From Bacteroides fragilis NCTC 9343 (lineage in GTDB: Bacteria; Bacteroidota; Bacteroidia; Bacteroidales; Bacteroidaceae), in NCBI RefSeq assembly GCF_000025985.1, contig NC_003228.3, positions 124,001-188,000 of the forward strand: DNA of 64,000 nt, read 5' to 3'. The notes beneath the pieces are model-generated. The model made no database searches. It was given only the letters and a program-made list of their open reading frames with translations, and had not been told where the DNA came from. Of the stretch, positions 7,215 through 16,053 are shown in pieces. The position numbers were made by a program, and so were the translations under genes. How positions within the stretch are numbered: the stretch's first letter is position 1; each line of letters starts with the position of its first letter.

Positions 7215-7913
7215 ATGAAAGCGATAGAAATTCAAAAAGAACTGGAGACTTATATTGATCCGGTAAAAAGGGAATATCTTCCCGGATTCTTTAAAACCGG
7301 CAAGGGGCAATATGGTGAAGGCGACCGGTTTCTTGGAATAGTGGTTCCTGCAACCCGGCTTGTAGCGAAGAAGTATAAGAACGCGCCTTTTGAGGTGATG
7401 GCGGAGCTTTTACAATCCGAATGGCATGAATGTCGCTTATGTGCATTACTGATGATGGTGGAGCGGTTTAAGAAAAGTGGTGGAGAGGAGCGGGAAGCGA
7501 TCTACCGTTTTTATCTGTCGCAGACGGAGCGCATAAATAATTGGGACCTTGTGGACCTGTCGGCACCATATATTGTGGGTGAATACCTAAAGGATAAGTC
7601 GCGTGATGATCTTTATCGGCTGGCGGAAAGTACTCTGCTGTGGGATCAGCGTATTGCTGTCGTATCTACGGTTACCTTCATCCGGAATAACGATTTCATC
7701 GATATTCTCCGTCTTTCGGAATTGTTGCTGCAACACAAACATGACTTGATGCGGAAGGCTATAGGCTGGATGCTGCGTGAAATGGGAAAGCGGGACAAGA
7801 CCCTGCTGTTGCAGTTTCTGGATAAATATAGCAAAGTGATGCCCCGCACTATGCTGCGTTATTCCATAGAGAAGCTCACGGACGAGGAGCGGAAGTTGTA
7901 TATGGAGCGATGA
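7215..7913 (+). CDS. AlkD-like DNA alkylation repair protein (HEAT-like repeats)
   Basis: 232 residues. The order of motifs fits the AlkD family: GVVVPATRL-like segment (IVVPATRLVAKKYK), then EWHECRLCALLMMV, NNWDLVDLSAPYIVG, RIAVVSTVTFIRNNDF and a final helical repeat (KAIGWMLREMGKRD). AlkD proteins are all-helical glycosylases that remove cationic alkylated bases (for example 3- or 7-methylpurines) without base flipping. The N-W-D segment holds the catalytic Asp in characterised members. ATG 7215 is chosen because the promoter -7 box lies between it and the upstream TTG. Confidence 0.85.
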   Translation: MKAIEIQKELETYIDPVKREYLPGFFKTGKGQYGEGDRFLGIVVPATRLVAKKYKNAPFEVMAELLQSEWHECRLCALLMMVERFKKSGGEEREAIYRFYLSQTERINNWDLVDLSAPYIVGEYLKDKSRDDLYRLAESTLLWDQRIAVVSTVTFIRNNDFIDILRLSELLLQHKHDLMRKAIGWMLREMGKRDKTLLLQFLDKYSKVMPRTMLRYSIEKLTDEERKLYMER

Positions 7914-8212
7914 TCCGCATTGAACGGAGGAGAAATGGGCTTTCAGAACCGGAAGTGAGGTCGGTGTGTAATGAAAATGTCCGACAGAAGAACCATTGGC
8001 TTGAACTGCTTCCGAGAGAGAACCGTTGGAAAACTTTGTACGGGATATAAGTTCCGGTGCAGCGAAAGAGATCAGCTGTCCGGAGTCAGACAATAAAGAA
8101 CGGCAGATTTGTCGGAGGAACCTTTGGGCTTGTCTTAGCCTAAACAAAGCTTAAACGTACTTCGTAAAGGAAAAACTCTGTGAAACTCTGCCTTACTATG
8201 TAGCGAAATCTA
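7914..8212. other. Intergenic spacer without recognisable gene
   Basis: About 300 bp between the AlkD-like gene and the ruvB promoter. Near 8172-8190 the sequence ACTCTGTGAAACTCTG resembles one arm of the CACAGAG hairpins seen elsewhere in the window, but no partner arm was found. Nothing else stands out. Confidence 0.4.
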
Positions 8213-8220
8213 TATCTTTG
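8213..8220 (+). promoter_or_regulatory. -7 box of ruvB
   Basis: TATCTTTG, 22 bp before ATG 8242. It overlaps the upstream in-frame TTG (8218), so the start is ATG 8242, which also has AAAAAAGGA just before it. Confidence 0.55.
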
Positions 8221-8241
8221 CTACCTATTTATAAAAAAGGA

Positions 8242-9270
8242 ATGGAAGAAGATTTTAATATACGTGATCATCAGCTGACCAGCAGAGAGCGGGATTTTGA
8301 AAATGCCCTCCGGCCATTGAGTTTCGAAGACTTCAATGGACAGGATAAAGTGGTAGATAATCTCCGTATTTTTGTCAAGGCAGCTCGTTTGAGAGCAGAA
8401 GCACTGGACCATGTATTGCTTCACGGCCCCCCCGGATTGGGTAAAACCACTTTATCGAACATTATAGCCAACGAACTGGGAGTAGGATTTAAGGTAACTT
8501 CCGGACCGGTACTCGACAAACCGGGTGATTTGGCCGGCGTCTTAACCAGTCTCGAACCTAACGACGTGCTGTTTATCGATGAGATTCACCGCCTTTCACC
8601 GGTAGTGGAGGAATATCTGTATTCGGCCATGGAGGATTACCGGATCGATATTATGATCGACAAGGGCCCCTCGGCGCGTAGTATCCAGATCGATCTGAAC
8701 CCGTTTACATTGGTGGGAGCCACTACCCGGAGCGGATTACTGACGGCACCTCTGCGTGCCCGGTTCGGTATTAACTTGCATCTGGAATATTACGATGACG
8801 ATATTCTGAGCAACATTATCAGCCGTTCGGCCGGCATACTCGATGTGCCCTGTTCGTCTCAGGCTGCGGGTGAGATTGCTTCGCGCAGCCGCGGGACACC
8901 TCGTATAGCCAATGCGCTGCTGCGCAGGGTGCGTGATTTTGCACAAGTGAAAGGGTCCGGTTCTATCGATACGGAGATAGCCAACTATGCGCTTGAGGCG
9001 CTAAATATCGATAAATACGGACTGGACGAGATAGACAACAAGATTCTCTGTACTATTATTGATAAATTTAAGGGTGGTCCCGTGGGGCTTACGACTATTG
9101 CCACTGCACTGGGCGAAGATGCCGGAACGATTGAGGAGGTCTACGAACCGTTCCTGATCAAAGAGGGATTCCTGAAGCGTACTCCCCGCGGACGTGAGGT
9201 GACGGAACTCGCCTATAAGCATTTGGGGCGCAGTCTCTACAATAGTCAGAAAACACTGTTTAATGATTAG
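8242..9270 (+). CDS. ruvB: Holliday junction branch-migration ATPase RuvB
   Basis: 342 residues, the normal RuvB length. Walker [10 protein letters not shown] at residues 62-70, Walker B FIDEIHR around Asp113-Glu114, sensor 1 region [11 protein letters not shown], arginine-finger region PLRARFG, and a C-terminal winged helix ([20 protein letters not shown]). It is the hexameric motor that drives RuvA-bound Holliday junctions during recombinational repair. ruvA and ruvC are not adjacent, which is common. It is followed closely by the flippase gene (start 28 bp after the ruvB stop), so the two are probably co-transcribed. Confidence 0.97.
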   Translation: MEEDFNIRDHQLTSRERDFENALRPLSFEDFNGQDKVVDNLRIFVKAARLRAEALDHVLLHGPPGLGKTTLSNIIANELGVGFKVTSGPVLDKPGDLAGVLTSLEPNDVLFIDEIHRLSPVVEEYLYSAMEDYRIDIMIDKGPSARSIQIDLNPFTLVGATTRSGLLTAPLRARFGINLHLEYYDDDILSNIISRSAGILDVPCSSQAAGEIASRSRGTPRIANALLRRVRDFAQVKGSGSIDTEIANYALEALNIDKYGLDEIDNKILCTIIDKFKGGPVGLTTIATALGEDAGTIEEVYEPFLIKEGFLKRTPRGREVTELAYKHLGRSLYNSQKTLFND

Positions 9271-9298
9271 TGGAAACACTATTAATCACAAAAATAAC

Positions 9299-10795
9299 AT
9301 GGCCGGATTAAAATCCCTGGTAAAAGATACAGCCTTGTATGGGTTGAGTAGTATGGTTGGCAGGTTCCTGAACTATCTGTTGGTGCCTTTATATACCGCA
9401 GTTCTGCCGGCTGCATCCGGCGGATACGGAGTGGTTACCAATGTGTATGCCTGGGCCGGGTTGATTATGGTACTTTTGACGTTCGGTATGGAGACCGGTT
9501 TCTTCCGTTTTGCCAATAAGTCAGAAGAAGATCCGGTGAAAGTATATGCCAATTCACTGATTTCGGTAGGGGGCATTTCACTGATATTTGCCATTCTCTG
9601 CCTGACGTTTCTCCAACCGGTCTCTCATCTTCTGGAATATGGCGATCATCCCGATTTCATCGGAATGATGATTATAGTGATGGCACTCGATGCTTTTCTG
9701 TGCATTCCGTTTGCTTATCTGCGTTTCAAGAAGCGGCCCATTAAGTTTGTTGCCATTAAGTTTGTCTCCATCATTGCCAACATTGTTCTGAACTTGTTCT
9801 TCCTGTTGCTGTGTCCGTGGTTGCATGAACACTTTCCCGCTTGGGTCGATTGGTTCTATAACCCGACCTATTTGGTGGGGTATATCTTCGTTTCCAATCT
9901 GATAACAACCTGTCTGCAGCTCTTTTGCCTGATTCCCGAACTTCGCGGTTTCGCTTACAGGGTTGATAAACAGTTGTTGAAGCGGATGCTTATCTATTCT
10001 TTCCCGATATTGATTTTCGGGTTGGTAGGCATTCTGAATCAGACGGTAGACAAGATTATCTATCCTTTTCTCTTTGCCGACCGGCAGGAGGGACTGGTGC
10101 AGCTCGGCATTTATGGGGCCGCCACTAAGATTGCCATGGTAATGGCCATGTTCACCCAAGCTTTCCGCTATGCCTACGAGCCTTTTGTGTTCGGCAAACA
10201 AAAGGAAGGGGATAACCGCCGGATGTATGCACAGGCGATGAAGTATTTCCTTATTTTTGCGATGTTCGCTTTTCTGGTGGTAATGTTTTACCTGGATCTT
10301 TTGCGTTATATGGTGGCACCTGATTATTGGGCGGGACTGAGCGTTGTCGCCATCGTGATCGGAGCGGAAATATTCAAAGGTATCTATTTCAATCTTTCGT
10401 TCTGGTATAAGCTGATAGACGAAACCCGTTGGGGAGCATACTTTTCCATTGTCGGATGTGTCATCATTGTAGGAATGAATGTGATGCTTGTCCCCACTTA
10501 CGGATTTGTGGCTTCGGCATGGGCTTCGGTGGCCGGATACGCTGTGATTACGATCCTTTCTTATTGGATCGGGCAGAAGAAATATCCCATTCACTATGAC
10601 CTGAAACACCTTGGTACGTATGTGCTGTTTACAGCAGTGCTTTATGTGATCGGAGAGTGGGTTCCCATTGAGAATATCGTGCTCCGTCTGGCTTTCCGTA
10701 CTGTATTGTTGCTGATATTTATGGCTTATGTTGTTCGGAAAGACTTACCGCTGAGCCAGATTCCTGTGATTAACCGAATTATAAAGAAGAAATAG
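9299..10795 (+). CDS. Polysaccharide/oligosaccharide flippase (MOP superfamily, Wzx-like)
   Basis: 498 residues with about 12-14 hydrophobic segments. The N-terminal pattern (KDTALYGLSSMVGRFLNYLL, then LVPLYTAVLPAASGGYGVVT) is typical of the polysaccharide transporter (PST) branch of the MOP superfamily. Such proteins flip undecaprenyl-linked sugars or lipid II across the inner membrane. The substrate cannot be read from sequence. An earlier ATG at 9263 overlaps the end of ruvB and would add a polar 12-residue tail. ATG 9299 directly precedes the amphipathic N-terminus. Confidence 0.85.
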   Translation: MAGLKSLVKDTALYGLSSMVGRFLNYLLVPLYTAVLPAASGGYGVVTNVYAWAGLIMVLLTFGMETGFFRFANKSEEDPVKVYANSLISVGGISLIFAILCLTFLQPVSHLLEYGDHPDFIGMMIIVMALDAFLCIPFAYLRFKKRPIKFVAIKFVSIIANIVLNLFFLLLCPWLHEHFPAWVDWFYNPTYLVGYIFVSNLITTCLQLFCLIPELRGFAYRVDKQLLKRMLIYSFPILIFGLVGILNQTVDKIIYPFLFADRQEGLVQLGIYGAATKIAMVMAMFTQAFRYAYEPFVFGKQKEGDNRRMYAQAMKYFLIFAMFAFLVVMFYLDLLRYMVAPDYWAGLSVVAIVIGAEIFKGIYFNLSFWYKLIDETRWGAYFSIVGCVIIVGMNVMLVPTYGFVASAWASVAGYAVITILSYWIGQKKYPIHYDLKHLGTYVLFTAVLYVIGEWVPIENIVLRLAFRTVLLLIFMAYVVRKDLPLSQIPVINRIIKKK

Positions 10796-10797
10796 TT

Positions 10798-12165
10798 ATG
10801 AAAGCAGACAACCGAAACATTTTTGCCATTAAGGCGTTTCTGAGAGAGTATCTCGATCTGAGAAAGGATAAGGACAATGAACTGGCAACCGTCGACTCTA
10901 TCCGCAAGGGAGTTGAGTTTAAAGGAGCTAATCTCTGGATTCTGATTTTTGCCATTTTCATGGCTTCACTCGGACTGAATGTCAACTCGACGGCCGTGAT
11001 TATCGGTGCCATGTTGATTTCTCCGTTGATGGGCCCGATTATGGGGGTGGGGCTGTCTGTCGGTATGAACGATTTCGAGTTGATGAAGCGTTCCCTGAAG
11101 AGCTTCCTGATTACAACTGCATTCAGTGTCACGACGGCGACTGTTTTCTTTCTTTTCACTCCCATCGCTGAGGCGCAGTCGGAACTGCTGGCGCGTACGT
11201 CACCGACCATTTATGACGTTTTCATCGCACTTTTCGGCGGACTTGCCGGAGTGGTTGCCCTCTCTACCAAGGAGAAAGGAAATGTGATTCCGGGAGTTGC
11301 CATTGCCACTGCGCTGATGCCTCCTCTCTGTACGGCCGGTTACGGATTGGCTTCGGGCAATCTGATCTATTTTCTGGGCGCGTTCTACCTCTATTTCATC
11401 AATTCCGTATTTATCAGTCTGGCTACGTTTATCGGTGTGAGGCTGATGCATTTCCAGCGGAAAGAGTTTGTGGATAAGAACCGGGAAAAGAAAGTGCGGA
11501 AATACATCGTATTGATCGTAATCCTGACCATGTGTCCGGCTATTTACCTGACTATGGGAATTATCCGAAGCACCTTCTTCGAAGCGGCAGCGAATCGTTT
11601 CGTTTCCGAACAACTCAACTTCGACAATACCCAGGTCTTGAATAAGAAGATTCATTATGAAGGAGATTCATGCGAAATCCGGGTTGTGCTGATTGGTCCG
11701 GAGGTGCCGGAAGCTTCCATTGCCATTGCCCGCAGCAAGATGAAAGATTATAAACTGGAGAATACGAAACTGATCGTTCTGCAGGGGATGAACAATAATG
11801 AAGCGATGGATATGTCGTCTATCCGTGCCATGGTTATGGAAGACTTCTATAAAAACAGTGAACAACGCCTGCAGGAACAGCAAGTCAAGATAGCCACGCT
11901 CCAGCAAAGCCTCGAACGGTATAAGTCTTACGATGAAATGAGCCGGAAAATTATCCCGGAACTGAAAGTACTCTATCCGTCGGTGACGGCTTTGTCTATT
12001 TCGCATACCATCGAGACAACGGTCGATTCGATGAAAACGGATACCATAGCGCTCGCCGTATTGAAATTCACCCGTCATCCGAAGAACGAGGAAAAAGCGA
12101 AAATCAGTGCATGGCTTCAGGCGCGGGTAGGGGCGAAGAAACTTCGGCTGATTGTTGAAGAGTGA
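10798..12165 (+). CDS. DUF389 (TIGR00341-type) membrane protein
   Basis: 455 residues. The N-terminal 260 residues hold six hydrophobic segments with the DUF389 signature MASLGLNVNSTAVIIGAMLI followed by SPLMGPIMG. The C-terminal about 195 residues are soluble, with a Gln/Lys-rich coiled coil near residues 350-380. The gene starts 2 bp after the flippase stop, so ruvB, the flippase and this gene look like one transcript. DUF389 proteins are inner-membrane proteins of unknown function. Confidence 0.85.
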   Translation: MKADNRNIFAIKAFLREYLDLRKDKDNELATVDSIRKGVEFKGANLWILIFAIFMASLGLNVNSTAVIIGAMLISPLMGPIMGVGLSVGMNDFELMKRSLKSFLITTAFSVTTATVFFLFTPIAEAQSELLARTSPTIYDVFIALFGGLAGVVALSTKEKGNVIPGVAIATALMPPLCTAGYGLASGNLIYFLGAFYLYFINSVFISLATFIGVRLMHFQRKEFVDKNREKKVRKYIVLIVILTMCPAIYLTMGIIRSTFFEAAANRFVSEQLNFDNTQVLNKKIHYEGDSCEIRVVLIGPEVPEASIAIARSKMKDYKLENTKLIVLQGMNNNEAMDMSSIRAMVMEDFYKNSEQRLQEQQVKIATLQQSLERYKSYDEMSRKIIPELKVLYPSVTALSISHTIETTVDSMKTDTIALAVLKFTRHPKNEEKAKISAWLQARVGAKKLRLIVEE

Positions 12166-12216
12166 CGGTAAGCGTGTCGCCAGAGAAAAGAAGATGAATA
12201 AACATGATTTATATAA

Positions 12217-14394
12217 ATGAATAAAATGAAAGTGATTACCTCTTTCCACAACGGAAAGAGGTGGGGGGAGGCTCTGTTTCTGGCATTGCTTTTACTCTAT
12301 CCGGTTTCGATGCATGCCGATGAAGGTATGTGGATGCTTGGCAATTTGAATAAAGAAACCCGTAAGACGATGAAAGAGTTGGGTTTGCAGATGCCTGCCG
12401 ACCAACTTTATAGCACCAGGCACCCGTCTCTGAAAGACGCTGTGGTCAGTTTCGGAGGATTCTGTTCGGGAGTAGTCGTCTCCGAAGATGGCTTGGTGTT
12501 TACCAATCACCATTGCGGATTCAGCAGCATACAGCAACACAGTTCGGTGGATCATGATTATTTGAAAGATGGGTTCACGGCACATAGCCGGGAGGAAGAA
12601 TTGCCCAATCCCGAGCTGTATGTCCGGTTTCTGCTTCGTACGGAAAACGTAACCCGGCGGGTACTGAAAGCTACGACACCCGGTATGACCGAATCCGAAC
12701 GCAGCCTGGCCATCGATTCGATGATGGTGTTGCTGGGAGATGAAGTCACTAAGAAGGACTCTACACTGGTCGGCATTGTGGATGCGTATTACGGTGGCAA
12801 TGAGTTTTGGCTTTCTGTTTACCGCGATTTCAACGATGTACGCCTGGTGTTTGCTCCACCGTCTTCCATCGGTAAGTTTGGTTGGGATACGGACAATTGG
12901 ATGTGGCCCCGTCATACTGGCGATTTCTGCGTCTTTCGTATCTATGCCGGTAAAGACAACCGTCCTGCCGACTATTCACCCGACAACGTGCCCTATCGTC
13001 CCGAATACGTGGCTCCCATCACATTGGATGGATACAAAGAAGGTTCATTCTGCATGACTCTGGGTTATCCCGGTAGCACGGAACGTTATCTTTCTTCGTT
13101 TGGCATCGAAGAGATGATGAACGGCATGAACCAGGCTATGATCGATGTCCGCGGAGTGAAACAGGCCATTTGGAAACGTGAGATGGATCGCAGGGATTCC
13201 ATCCGTATCAAGTATGCGTCAAAATATGATGAAAGTTCCAATTACTGGAAAAACAGCATCGGAACCAATAAAGCGATACGCAAGCTGAAGGTGCTTGACA
13301 AGAAACGGCAGGCGGAAGAAGCACTCCGGCAGTGGATTCAGAAGACTCCGGCAGAACGTGAGAAACTGTTGCATCTGATGTCGTCGCTCGAACTGAATTA
13401 TAAGGACCGCAAGGAGGTGAACCGGGCGATGTCTTATTTCGGGGAGTCATTTATCAATGGTCCCGAGCTGGTGCAATTTGCGTTGACTATCCTCAATTTT
13501 GATTTTGAGGCGGAACAGAAACAGGTCGTGGCCCAGCTCCAGAAATTACTCGATAAGTATGCAAATTATGACGTTTCCATCGATAAGGAGGTGTTTGTGG
13601 CCATGCTGAAGGAGTATCGGAGCAAAGTGGATAAGGCTTATCTGCCCGATCTTTATCAGACCATAGATACACTTTACGGAGGCAATGAACAGATGTATGT
13701 CGACACGTTGTATGCTCATTCGGAACTTACCTCCCCCCGCGGCTTGAAGCGTTTTCTGGAGCGTGACACAACTTTCCACATGATCGATGATCCTGCAGTC
13801 TCGCTGGGCATCGATCTCATTGTAAAGCTCTTCGATATGCGTAGTCAGATGGCTGAGGCTTCCGACAATATAGAGAAGGACGAACGTGAGTTCAATGCTG
13901 CCATGAGACGGATGTATGCCGACCGTAATTTCTATCCCGATGCCAATTCTACCATGCGGTTGAGTTTCGGTACCATTGGCAGTTATTCACCTTACGATGG
14001 GGCTGATTATGGCTATTACACTACGGTGAAGGGTATTTTCGAGAAGGTAAAAGAGCACAGCGGCGATCCCGACTTTGCCGTGCAACCCGAGGTGCTGTCC
14101 CTGCTGTCATCGGGTGATTTCGGGCGTTATGCCGATACGAAGGGAGACATGAATGTCTGCTTTATCTCAAACAACGACATCACAGGTGGAAACTCCGGCA
14201 GCGCCATGTTCAATGGCAAAGGCGAATTGCTGGGATTGGCGTTCGATGGAAACTGGGAAGCCATGAGCAGTGATATTGTTTTCGAGCCCGATGTGCAACG
14301 CTGCATTGGGGTCGATGTGCGTTATATGCTCTTTATTATCGAGAAGTTTGGTAAAGCAAGCCATCTGATACAAGAACTGAAAATAGAGGGGTGA
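12217..14394 (+). CDS. Dipeptidyl-peptidase of family S46, DPP7 type
   Basis: 725 residues with a signal peptide (hydrophobic ALFLALLLLYPVSMHA), so periplasmic. The trypsin-like triad is visible: His99 in TNHHCG, Asp236 in RHTGDFCVF, Ser660 in GGNSGSAMF. Family S46 enzymes remove dipeptides from peptide N-termini. The P1 pocket residue is known from Porphyromonas: Gly in DPP7 (hydrophobic P1) versus Arg in DPP11 (acidic P1). Here the motif is AFDGNWEAM with Gly678, so DPP7-type specificity is inferred. It would feed periplasmic peptide use. ATG 12217, with ATG 12226 as an alternative. Confidence 0.92.
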   Translation: MNKMKVITSFHNGKRWGEALFLALLLLYPVSMHADEGMWMLGNLNKETRKTMKELGLQMPADQLYSTRHPSLKDAVVSFGGFCSGVVVSEDGLVFTNHHCGFSSIQQHSSVDHDYLKDGFTAHSREEELPNPELYVRFLLRTENVTRRVLKATTPGMTESERSLAIDSMMVLLGDEVTKKDSTLVGIVDAYYGGNEFWLSVYRDFNDVRLVFAPPSSIGKFGWDTDNWMWPRHTGDFCVFRIYAGKDNRPADYSPDNVPYRPEYVAPITLDGYKEGSFCMTLGYPGSTERYLSSFGIEEMMNGMNQAMIDVRGVKQAIWKREMDRRDSIRIKYASKYDESSNYWKNSIGTNKAIRKLKVLDKKRQAEEALRQWIQKTPAEREKLLHLMSSLELNYKDRKEVNRAMSYFGESFINGPELVQFALTILNFDFEAEQKQVVAQLQKLLDKYANYDVSIDKEVFVAMLKEYRSKVDKAYLPDLYQTIDTLYGGNEQMYVDTLYAHSELTSPRGLKRFLERDTTFHMIDDPAVSLGIDLIVKLFDMRSQMAEASDNIEKDEREFNAAMRRMYADRNFYPDANSTMRLSFGTIGSYSPYDGADYGYYTTVKGIFEKVKEHSGDPDFAVQPEVLSLLSSGDFGRYADTKGDMNVCFISNNDITGGNSGSAMFNGKGELLGLAFDGNWEAMSSDIVFEPDVQRCIGVDVRYMLFIIEKFGKASHLIQELKIEG

Positions 14395-14443
14395 GGGCAT
14401 CACTTACCGCAGAATAACGCAGGGTACGGTTTCGACATACCTC

Positions 14444-15307
14444 CTAACGTTTCAGTATAATAACGATTACTGCCGAAATAATCAGCAGAATACCGATCCC
14501 GATGCTTTGGGTAAAGGGTTCGCCGAATATAAAGATACCTACACAAACAGCTGTCACCGGCTCCATGGCTCCAAGTACGGAAGTGAGCGTGGAGCCGATG
14601 CTTTTTACCGCCCGTACCAATGCCAGGTTGGAGACCACTGTCGGGATCAGTGCCAGGAGTACCAGGTTTCCACCCGTGTGCCAGTCAGGGATGGTTTGTA
14701 TGCCTGTAGTAGTACCTATGCCTGCCAGCAATAAGAGCGTGCCGAACAGGAAAACATAGAAAGTAAGCCGTAATCCCTTCATCTGTCCGATTTTGAGCTG
14801 GCTGACCGTAACCAGATAAAGTGCATATCCCAAAGCCGACAGGAGGACGATAAATAATCCGAGGGCGGTAATTCCTCCCGAACTGTCGCCATAAGAGAGG
14901 CAGGAGACACCGACCACTGCGAGGGCGATAGCAAAGAAGCGCCACGTCGATTTCCTTTCGCGGAAGAAGATCATCATGATCAGAGTGGTCAATACCGGAT
15001 ACATGAAATGAATGGTGGTGGCTACGCCGCTTGCCATAAATTTATATCCCCAGAACAGAAAGACTGCGGACATCAGATACAGAAAAGCAAGTAACATTAA
15101 TGACGGGATCTCTTTCCGCTTGATATGGAAAGACTGCTTGTCTAGCAATAGGATGCATCCCAATGCCAGGCAGGCAAACAGGAACCGGTAGAACAGAATG
15201 GACTCGAAGTTCATTCCTTCACGCATGGCAGGGATCGTGAAAAGAGGAATAAGGCCGAAAGAGGCCGACGACAGCAAACCGTAAAGGAAACCATTCAATT
15301 TGTTCAT
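14444..15307 (-). CDS. EamA-family (DMT) transporter
   Basis: 287 residues with ten hydrophobic segments arranged as two EamA repeats (each about 140 residues). The C-terminal repeat shows VVSNLALVRAVKSIGSTLTS, then VLGAMEPVTAVCVGIFIFGE, the usual signature of drug/metabolite exporters. Inner-membrane; substrate unknown. It is convergent with the S46 peptidase gene and preceded on the minus strand by a -7-like box at 15343-15350. Confidence 0.87.
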   Translation of the reverse strand: MNKLNGFLYGLLSSASFGLIPLFTIPAMREGMNFESILFYRFLFACLALGCILLLDKQSFHIKRKEIPSLMLLAFLYLMSAVFLFWGYKFMASGVATTIHFMYPVLTTLIMMIFFRERKSTWRFFAIALAVVGVSCLSYGDSSGGITALGLFIVLLSALGYALYLVTVSQLKIGQMKGLRLTFYVFLFGTLLLLAGIGTTTGIQTIPDWHTGGNLVLLALIPTVVSNLALVRAVKSIGSTLTSVLGAMEPVTAVCVGIFIFGEPFTQSIGIGILLIISAVIVIILKR

Positions 15308-15342
15308 ACCCGAAAACTATTACCTGTTTTTTTTAATTCACG

Positions 15343-15350
15343 CAAAGGTA
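15343..15350 (-). promoter_or_regulatory. -7 box for the EamA transporter gene
   Basis: CAAAGGTA is TACCTTTG on the minus strand, 36 bp before the ATG at 15307. Confidence 0.45.
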
Positions 15351-15883
15351 GCACTTTTAAAGACAATAATAAAGAGGGGAAGGATTTTTACTATGGGGGA
15401 TCGCAACTCGTGTTCACTGCGGATTCCACAGCTTTCCGCAGATAAATATCATTCGTTACCCATAGGTCAGGTTTACTCTTTGTTGCTCTGCGGTGGATGT
15501 TGTCATTTTGACTTTTTGCTTTTCCGACCCATTCAGAATCGTTTATTTCGGCCCTCTCTCCTGTGGAGGTAATAAAAATGGCTGGATTTTGCATCAGGGA
15601 AAGGATCCGATGCTTGAGAATTCTTCTGTTTCCTTTCTGATTTTTGCTATAAGCGGTGATCTGTGAGCAAATAGACCTTTCGGATAAAAATATAGTGCCT
15701 TTTTGATAGTTCGTTCGTGCTCCTCTTCGGATACCAACCGACTCGGAAACGGGAGCTTTTATGAAGAATGTACCGATAGAGTGGGTCTCTTCTTCCGATG
15801 CAGCAGGCATTTGCTCCCGATGCAGTAACCTTTTGGGGTAAATGCAGTAAGCATTTCATCCGGGAGCTTGCTTGTCGGAACGG
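15351..15883. other. Spacer without a supported gene
   Basis: A 139-codon minus frame (15391-15810) is open here but lacks any domain, promoter or plausible N-terminus, and I do not call it. Around 15798-15858 the sequence repeats a degenerate ATGCAGTAAGCATTT unit three times, each partly self-complementary. Confidence 0.4.
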
Positions 15884-15944
15884 GAAAGCCCGGCTCTCCG
15901 TCTCACTCAGACGGTAGCTGAGTGGGATGAAGCGCCGGGCTTTC
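15884..15944. other. Stable double hairpin (possible structured RNA or terminator)
   Basis: GAAAGCCCGGC (15884-15894) pairs perfectly with GCCGGGCTTTC (15934-15944), and the flanking GAAC/GTTC can extend the stem with a GG bulge. Inside it CACTCAG (15904-15910) pairs with CTGAGTG (15918-15924). No U-tract follows on either strand, so it is not a plain intrinsic terminator. It lies 110 bp beyond the 3' end of the helicase gene. Confidence 0.5.
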
Positions 15945-16053
15945 GTTCGGGATCTCTCTGAAAGAGTGATCTTATAAAGAGGGAAGGTTGGTCAGAAACG
16001 GCTATTTGAATCCTTTTGTAAGTCCGTCAGCCGTTTTTCCTGTCCTTTTGTAT

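Noticed and set aside
9578-10609. 343-codon minus-strand open frame
   Set aside because: It lies entirely antisense to the flippase gene and has no domain, hydrophobic pattern or promoter; it is a shadow of codon bias in that gene.
15391-15810. 139-codon minus-strand open frame in the gap before the helicase
   Set aside because: No recognisable domain, no promoter box and an atypical N-terminus. I could not support it, though the gap itself is otherwise empty.
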